DNA of 8,732 nt from positions 1-8,732 of the forward strand of contig CAMWSW010000035.1 in NCBI GenBank assembly GCA_947176975.1, in the 5' to 3' direction. A model generated the notes under the pieces. The model made no database searches. It saw only the letters and a program-made list of their open reading frames with translations, and was not told the origin of the DNA. Positions 1-6,900 of the stretch are shown here, piece after piece; position 1 is the first letter of the stretch; each line of letters starts with the position of its first letter. Both the position numbers and the translations under genes were made by a program. This DNA is from an uncultured Clostridia bacterium (lineage in GTDB: Bacteria; Bacillota; Clostridia; Christensenellales; UBA3700).

Positions 1-44
1 GCGTAATACCGCCAAAATCTGTAGAAGCAAAATAAAAAATCATA
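1..44 (+). other. upstream remnant of the M28 peptidase reading frame, with in-frame stop
   Basis: In the same frame as the peptidase that follows, positions 3-32 read VIPPKSVEAK, then a TAA stop at 33-35, then KIIL leading directly into SAHID. This matches the stretch that normally precedes the first metal-binding HxD motif in M28 peptidases (a Pro/Lys-rich turn followed by a hydrophobic beta strand), so coding sequence of the same gene continues upstream across the stop. A single A-to-T change (AAA to TAA) would explain it. It could be a true nonsense mutation or a sequencing/assembly error; the window cannot tell which. Confidence 0.6.
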
Positions 45-923
45 TTGTCCGCTCATATTGACAGAATCTGGTGCTGGTTGCACTCTTACAAGAACCCAAA
101 CACGATGATGATAAAGACGGGACTTGGCGTAGTAAGCGTCGTAATACTTATGATAGTATCTATCGTCACCGTAATACTTGAGGCAGGCACAAGCATTTCC
201 TTTATGGGATTGAGCACGGCATTCAACAACGTATCAAGCAACAGTCACGACACGAAAGATATTGTAACCATCGTAATGTACTGTTTGCCTGTACTCTGTC
301 TCCCGGGATTTTACTTCTTGACGCAATACCTATCTTATGACAAAAAGGTAGCCGCTCCAGGAGCAATGGATAACCTTTCCGGCGTAGCAACTGCAATCGA
401 AGTAGCAAAGCACTTCCAAGAAAACGAAGAAGAGATTGCAAAAGACGCAAAGTTTATCGTACTCGGCACAGGCGCGGAAGAAAGCGGACTTATCGGCGCA
501 ATGGCATTCGTAAAGGCGCACAAGGATGACAAGGAACTCGTCAACGAGCATACGTACGCGCTCAACCTCGACTCATTCAGAGATATGGATCACTTCAATG
601 TCGTAAAGAAAGACACGTTGCAATTCGTACCTTTCGATAAAGAACTTATGGAATTGTCAAAGCAAGCTATTGACAACTGCGGCGTAGAGTCTCACATAAT
701 CGAAAACCCCGTAGGCGGAAGCGATTCGACGGCATTTGCCAAAGCAGGCATCAAGACGATTACGCTCAACGCGCAAGACCCTCGTCCGACGGATTATTAC
801 CACACCACCAACGACGGTATGGATAACCTCAAAATAGACACGCTCGAAAAGGGATTTGAAGTGGTAAAAGAACTAGTTAGACTTATCGACGAAAAGTACA
901 AAAATGCCAAAAGCGAGAATTAA
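45..923 (+). CDS. M28 family membrane-associated zinc metallopeptidase (C-terminal part, probably disrupted)
   Basis: This is an aminopeptidase-like zinc hydrolase of family M28. Numbering from the TTG at 45, the ligand set can be read in order: H4-x-D6 in SAHID, bridging D109 in PGAMDN, catalytic E145 and ligand E146 in GAEESG, D176 in NLDSF and H253 in YYHTTND. All the residues expected for a two-zinc site are therefore present. Two hydrophobic segments (about 24-46 and 74-97) are inserted between the HxD and the bridging Asp, as in the membrane-bound Clostridia form of the family. The TTG at 45 is only a formal start: it lies inside the catalytic domain, has no Shine-Dalgarno sequence, and family sequence continues upstream of the TAA at 33-35. 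The next candidates, ATGs at 105 and 108, would lose the first zinc ligand and also lack a ribosome site. The open part is thus best read as the 3' portion of a longer gene that is a pseudogene or carries a sequence error. The end at TAA 921-923 is followed by a shared terminator. The M28 assignment is firm; the substrate is unknown. Confidence 0.8.
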   Translation: MSAHIDRIWCWLHSYKNPNTMMIKTGLGVVSVVILMIVSIVTVILEAGTSISFMGLSTAFNNVSSNSHDTKDIVTIVMYCLPVLCLPGFYFLTQYLSYDKKVAAPGAMDNLSGVATAIEVAKHFQENEEEIAKDAKFIVLGTGAEESGLIGAMAFVKAHKDDKELVNEHTYALNLDSFRDMDHFNVVKKDTLQFVPFDKELMELSKQAIDNCGVESHIIENPVGGSDSTAFAKAGIKTITLNAQDPRPTDYYHTTNDGMDNLKIDTLEKGFEVVKELVRLIDEKYKNAKSEN

Positions 924-940
924 ATGTTAAAGATATTTAA

Positions 941-974
941 AAATAAAAGCCCGAAGCAATTCGGGCTTTTATTT
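941..974. terminator. bidirectional intrinsic terminator between convergent genes
   Basis: A perfect 15-bp inverted repeat (941-955 pairing with 960-974) encloses a GCAA tetraloop of the stable GNRA class. The core is GCCCGAA/TTCGGGC with A runs on the left and T runs on the right, so a U-tract follows the hairpin on either strand. It lies 18 bp after the peptidase stop and overlaps the first base of the stop codon of the giant minus-strand gene, so it can end transcripts from both sides. Confidence 0.9.
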
Positions 975-3900
975 TATTTCTTTTTCATTGCGCGTTGTTC
1001 CTTGAGCAAATCTTGGTAACGTTCTATTTGGTCTTCGCGCAAATCTATCATATTCTTCGCTGCCTTGCAAGCTTGAGCGTCGGAAATGACGACTTCAGTC
1101 TCCTTGACTTTTATCTTCGTGCCGTCGCTCGTTGCGTCTCTCTTAATGTCCTTGAGATATTCGTCTTCCATCTTGAACAATGCCACCGTCGTGTCCTTCT
1201 TTATCGTCAACTTCAACAATGGATTTACTGTAGACGGTCCAATCGTAATGGAGTAAGTCGACTTCTTTTCCTTGCAGCCTTGCTTTGATAGCGCGTACTG
1301 TCTTAATCCGTCGAAGTATTTCTTTTGCTCTTTGCTGAGAGCCGCGTAAGCTTCGTCAAGCGTGAGACGAGGCGCGACTTCCTTCTTTGGCTTGCTCGGA
1401 GCTGACACGTGGATTTTTACTTCTTTCTCGACAACCTTTTCGACAACTTTCTCGACCGGTACTTCCTTGACTACTTCTTTCTCGACGATTTTTTCCACTT
1501 CGACAGGGACTTCTACCTTGACTTCCTTCTCGACTATTTTCTCTACGGGTACTTCGACGAGTTTCTCCACAATCTTTTCGACGGGTACTTCTTTCTCGAT
1601 TACCTTCTCAACGACTTGTGGCATAGCGTCTTGCTTTGCAGACAATTCGGCAAGTTCTTGCATTATAATTCTTTGTCCTTCGATAAGGCTATTGATAATA
1701 TCGTCGTTGACGTTAGCAGCTGCGACTTCGCGCTCAACTATTCTTTCAGCAGGTTGTTCGGCAAGTTGTTTCATCAACTTTTCAATACGCTCTTCGCTTT
1801 GAGCGTTTTGCTCCAAAAGTCTTTGTACGAGTTCGTCATTGACCGAAGATTGCGTTGCAGGTGGCAATTGCTGAATATTACGCGACATAGCGTCGTCTAT
1901 CATTCCGCGGATTGCGCCCATATCTATGTTCGCAATTTGCGCGCCGTTGTTGCCCATACCCATAAACATCATTCTCAGGTTTTCTTCTTTCTTGCGCTGA
2001 TATTCTTGGAATACGTCATCATACTCTTCTTCGGCTTTGTTACGTCTACTCTTTGCGATGAGCATTATTATGAATGTCACTACCGCCAACGCCATAAGTA
2101 CGCACGCTATTGCTGTCCAACCGGATATTGCTAAGCCAAGAAACGCTCCTGCGTAGACGGAAGATTCCAACTTGTCGGATTTCTTGTTGAACTTCTTTCT
2201 CTCTTCCTCGTACTTTGCCGTCTTGGATATAAATAAAATTATCAGTATTATAGATATAAGACTTGCTATCAACTGCCATAGCGGTATATCTTTGAGCATT
2301 TGAAGTATCTCTTCAAGAGAGCCTGCGCTTGTAGGCGCTTTGTCGTCTTTCTTCTCAAATTCATGCGGTGGTAAATTGTCTATATCTATTATGTTGCCAT
2401 CCTCGTCGACGAAATCGAACTTATCCTTTTCGTCGTCGGGTATCTTAACTTTGACGGTATAGTCTTCTCCGTCCACCATATCTTTTGGGTCGACTTTGTT
2501 GCCGTCTTTGTCAAAATACTCATACTCGGGATGTATTTTGTCTTTGTACTCGTCGGGTATCTTCAACTCGGGCGGATTCTTGGTATCGTCCCACTCAAAA
2601 GGTATCTCCTTTTTGGGAGTTACGCTCGTTCCGGAATTGCCCATCTCAAAGGACTTAGGTTCACTCGTCTCCGGCGTAGCAAGCGTATTGCCCTCTGCGT
2701 CTACAAACTCAAAATTCTTTTCATAGCCAGCGAGCAACCTTGCAACCACCGAATACTGTTTTCCTTTTTCCAATGCGTCTTCGTTAATCTCGTTTCCGTC
2801 GGCGTCGTAATAGATATACTCAAACTCAACCAAATTCTCATAATCTTGCGGAATAGTAAGCGTAGGCGTATCGCCTTGCGTATTCCAATTAGAAGTCAAC
2901 TTTGCCCTATCTATTATCCAAGCTATCTCTTTATCTTTGCTGTCCGCTCTTGTCGCAGTATTCCATTCGTAATTATCGCTATCCAATAGACTGATTGTAG
3001 CGTAATAAGTTGCTGCGTTAACAGCCGTCGTATCGCCTGTAATTCCCATAAGATTGGAATCAAATCCTATGAGCAGACCGTCAAGAAGATTATAAGTATT
3101 GCCATTGTATACCATACTTTGCGAAACGTACGGTATATCCAAAACGCCTCTTACGATTTCAAATGTGAAAGTGACGTCGTCCGTAGTATCGTCGTCCCAA
3201 GAGGTATTGGTTTTGTCTATCAATTGGGCTGTCGCCGTATAAAATCCTCTCTCCAAACCTTGATTGCCAGTCAACGTTACGAAATTGACGTTTAATCCCG
3301 TCGGTATATAAATCTGCTGTTGTCCGTTGTACTGAATAGTACCTCCGTTTTTCGGCTTGACAAGTTTCAATTTTTCTATCTCAACGTTAAATTCCACAGC
3401 TGATTTATCAATGGTATTGTCATCGGTAATCCAAGAATAATTGAGTCCGCTCTTTATACGAATTGTGATTTTATACTCCCCGACGTTTCTAATGTCTTCC
3501 GCAGGCATTATTATATCCATAACGGTAGCGTCAAAATTCGTCAATAAGAAGTCAACCGCCGTATGCGTTTCGCCGTCGAAAGTAATCCAATTTATGCCAA
3601 GCGTAGGCTTGTTGACAAACGTTATCGGAGTATTCGGCTCTGCATCCGTCACAAACTCATACTCGACTTCTCCGTCGATAACCACGTTGCCTACGTATTC
3701 GGCTTTTACCGCCGCAATCTTTTTAAATGCCGTAGAGAAAGTATTGTCAACCACTCTTTCAGTCACGGGATTGCCTTCTATATCCGCATAGCAATACTCA
3801 AAGAATTTGGGCAACGTAGCAAGGTCGGGAATTGTCGTGGAATCCTTGCCGTTATCCACCCAATCGGTAATATATACCGAATATTTCTCCACCATGATTG

Positions 3901-6900
3901 TAATCGGCGTCGTCTGACTTTGCCACTCGACGTTGGACTTGTCGTTGTCTATAATGATAAGATCAAACGTAAGAGTATATACGCCGGAATCGTAAGCCGA
4001 ACTAATATCGGTAAACATTGCTCCGTCTTTTGTCGCGCTTATCGCAACGTAGTTTTCGTAACCGCTTTCAAATCCCACTAGCGCGCTCAAATCGTGAGTA
4101 TTGCCGTCAAATACCGTCCACCCGTTGTTAAATTCGGGAGACTTGATTATGCGTTTGTCAATTCCCCAAGGCTTTGTCTGCAACAAAATTGCGGGCAAAG
4201 TAAAATCGTAATTATCCCATGCGTTTTCGGCAATTTCAAATCTCGCTTGATAATCGCCCGCCACGCTTGCCGATCTTATCATTCCGTCGCTCATAGGATA
4301 AGATATAAACGGTAAAAGTTCTTCTGGTACGCCTATAAGCGTCATCGTGTAAACCACTGCATGACCGTCTACTCGAGTGTAAATAAGGTCGGCAATATAA
4401 GGCGTAGCCGTAGAGTCGTTGCCTACCGTATATCCCCATATCATATCTCTTGTATCCAATTCCTTTTTGGCAATCGTCACTTGGAATACGGTGTCAAAAT
4501 TGGGAGCGTTGTATTTGGTATTGTCGTAATTAAACGTTACGTTTAAAGTATGATTTCCCGCAATTGTAACTACGTTACCCGTAACTGAAGCCGTAAGACC
4601 AGTTATTTTGTCCACTCCGACAAGCGCAATGCTATGAGGCTGTCCGTCATACGCGAATTTGACTTCCTGTCCGCTTGCATTTCGCCACTTGTTTTGCTCG
4701 AAGTCGTATGTTGCCGTCGCTCCGCCGATACTCGTCTCCCATCTAAGTCCCGATACGTCAAAGTCGGCTTTTTGAATCTCAAACTCATACTCGTCGCAAT
4801 TTTCGTCTATATATGCGGAACTCGAATCACTCAAAGATATTACTACCCTATAATTTCCAACGTCGGTAGGCGCTCCGCTCAATTTGGTCTGTCCTTGATA
4901 ATACTCTATAATGATAAGATTTGCAGGTACTTTTCCTTCATTGGCGGTGATTTCCACCGTAACCACGTACGGAGAATTTCTGTAAGGATAACTTGCCTTC
5001 AACAACTCGCCGTCAATCTTTGCAACGAGTTTAACTACGTATTTATTTTCGCCTATTGAGAACTTATACGGATTGGTTTGTCCGCTCGCAAAGACCAAAG
5101 TATAATTACCCGCATACTCGGCTTTTAGACTTGCCTCAACGAAAAAGGATATTTCGCTATTGCCGTTGCTTGAATCCAACACGTCTTGCTCGGTAAGAAC
5201 TTTGCTCTTATCTATATTGCCTTGCGCATCCACTCCGTAATAGACGTAATCCACCATTGCGTTGGTAAGAGTGTCAGTCGGTTGCAACTTAGGCAAAGTG
5301 ACGGTATTATCGCTGCCGCTCTGTCTCCAAGTTGCGGAAAGTTCCGCCTTTTTTATCTCCCAAGCGCGCGACCAACTAAACGGTCCGATATAGCTATCTG
5401 CATTCTGTTCGTCGGGTATGATATAATTGTCTCTGTACGCATTAGCGACCGTAAACGATACAATAGCGTTATAACTGCCTACGTCGGTTTGCTCGTTGCC
5501 GGTATACGTCGCAGTCAATCCTGCGGGAAGTGTGCCTTTGAGCGTCACACTTTGCGAAACTGCGCTGTAAGGCAAAGCAGAAGTATAATCCCAAGTAAGA
5601 GCCGACAAATCGTACTTGGCTTTGTCAATCATATAAGTCAAGGTAAAGGATAGTTCTTTATATTCATATCCCGCAATTGAAATAAGATAAACCGTAACGG
5701 AATACGGATTGGGACTTGCATTTGTTACTACCGTATCTCCCGAATATCCGCTTGCCTGCTCCGTCTTTACTCTCAATCCATAGCCCTCCAAATTCGACGT
5801 GTCGATTGAGAATGCGAATTGATTTCCGTTGTACGTCATTCTTGCAGTCTGCAATCCATTGCCAATTTGCGTTGTCTTTCCGCCGTTGACGTATTGCCAT
5901 ACGATATCCGATGCCGTGAAAGAAACCGCACTTCCCACGATAGTGAAGGGAACGCTCTTTGTATCAGCGGACAATACGTAATTTGCGTTTTGATTTTCAT
6001 AACTGTTTTTGTTGGACATTCTTACGAAGAAAGTATAATCTCCAGACGCAAAATCACTCGGTATCGTGATAATTCTCTTATGATAATTATCCCCGTCATA
6101 CGTCATATATTGGTCTAATGCTATCTCTTGCGCGTCGGGGTCTATACTGCTACCAACGCCCTTAACGCAATAGAAATACAGCTCCGTTCTGTCTCCTTCA
6201 AGACTATCGTCTGTTATCTCGATTACTCCCTCCGTTCCGCTATTCCAACTCGTGGGCGCTTTGATTTCCACTTTCAACGGCTTTGGAGTAATATTGATTT
6301 CAAGATCGTATCCTCCCGTCTTACCGTTTTGCCATTGCGTAGTTTGGCTATCTGCAAGTTCTATTCTTATTTTGTAAGTTCCCACGTCTTTAATTGAGAC
6401 GGTATGAATCTTCTTATCGTAATTCACACCATCGGGAGTCGTTACCGCTACGTCAACATCCACCACGTTGGAAAGTTGGAAGATATAGTTTTGCCCGTTA
6501 TACTGTTCTGTTACCGAGCCTGCAACGCTAGGTCTGACAACCCTTCTCTTTTCCACGTCAAATTCAATCGACACCTCGCCGTCTATTTCATAAGGACAAT
6601 CGTTTTTGACGCTTGCCACGGCTTTGTACTTTCCTATCGCCGTAGGCAGTTCGGTAGAATTATATCCTCGTCCGTCCGTGCTTACGTACGTAAGTTCTAT
6701 AACAGGCGCTCGCCCGTTAGAATCGGTGTCATCCTTATACACGTCACCTAGAGAAGATACGTAAGGAATCTTATCCGAATCCAATTCCAACGTAGGCTTT
6801 ATTTTCTTTTTTGTGATAATAAAGTTAAAATATCGTACTTTACCGCTTTCATCGCCATTACCCTTGCTTGGGTCGGGGTCTCCCCTAAATACATCATCTT

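Noticed and set aside
335..565. Minus-strand open frames opposite the M28 peptidase
   Set aside because: The plus-strand frame carries the ordered zinc-site motifs; the opposite frames show only antisense composition.
1362..1802. Plus-strand Ser/Thr/Phe-rich open frame opposite the VEK repeat
   Set aside because: It is the antisense shadow of the V/E/K codons (GAA, AAA and GTC read backwards give TTC, TTT and GAC in other frames); it has no ribosome site and no family resemblance.
1409..2134. Plus-strand 241-residue open frame rich in Asp, Phe, Leu and Tyr
   Set aside because: It is another shadow of the giant gene's tail; the minus-strand frame there has clear membrane helices and coiled coil continuous with a 2415-residue protein.
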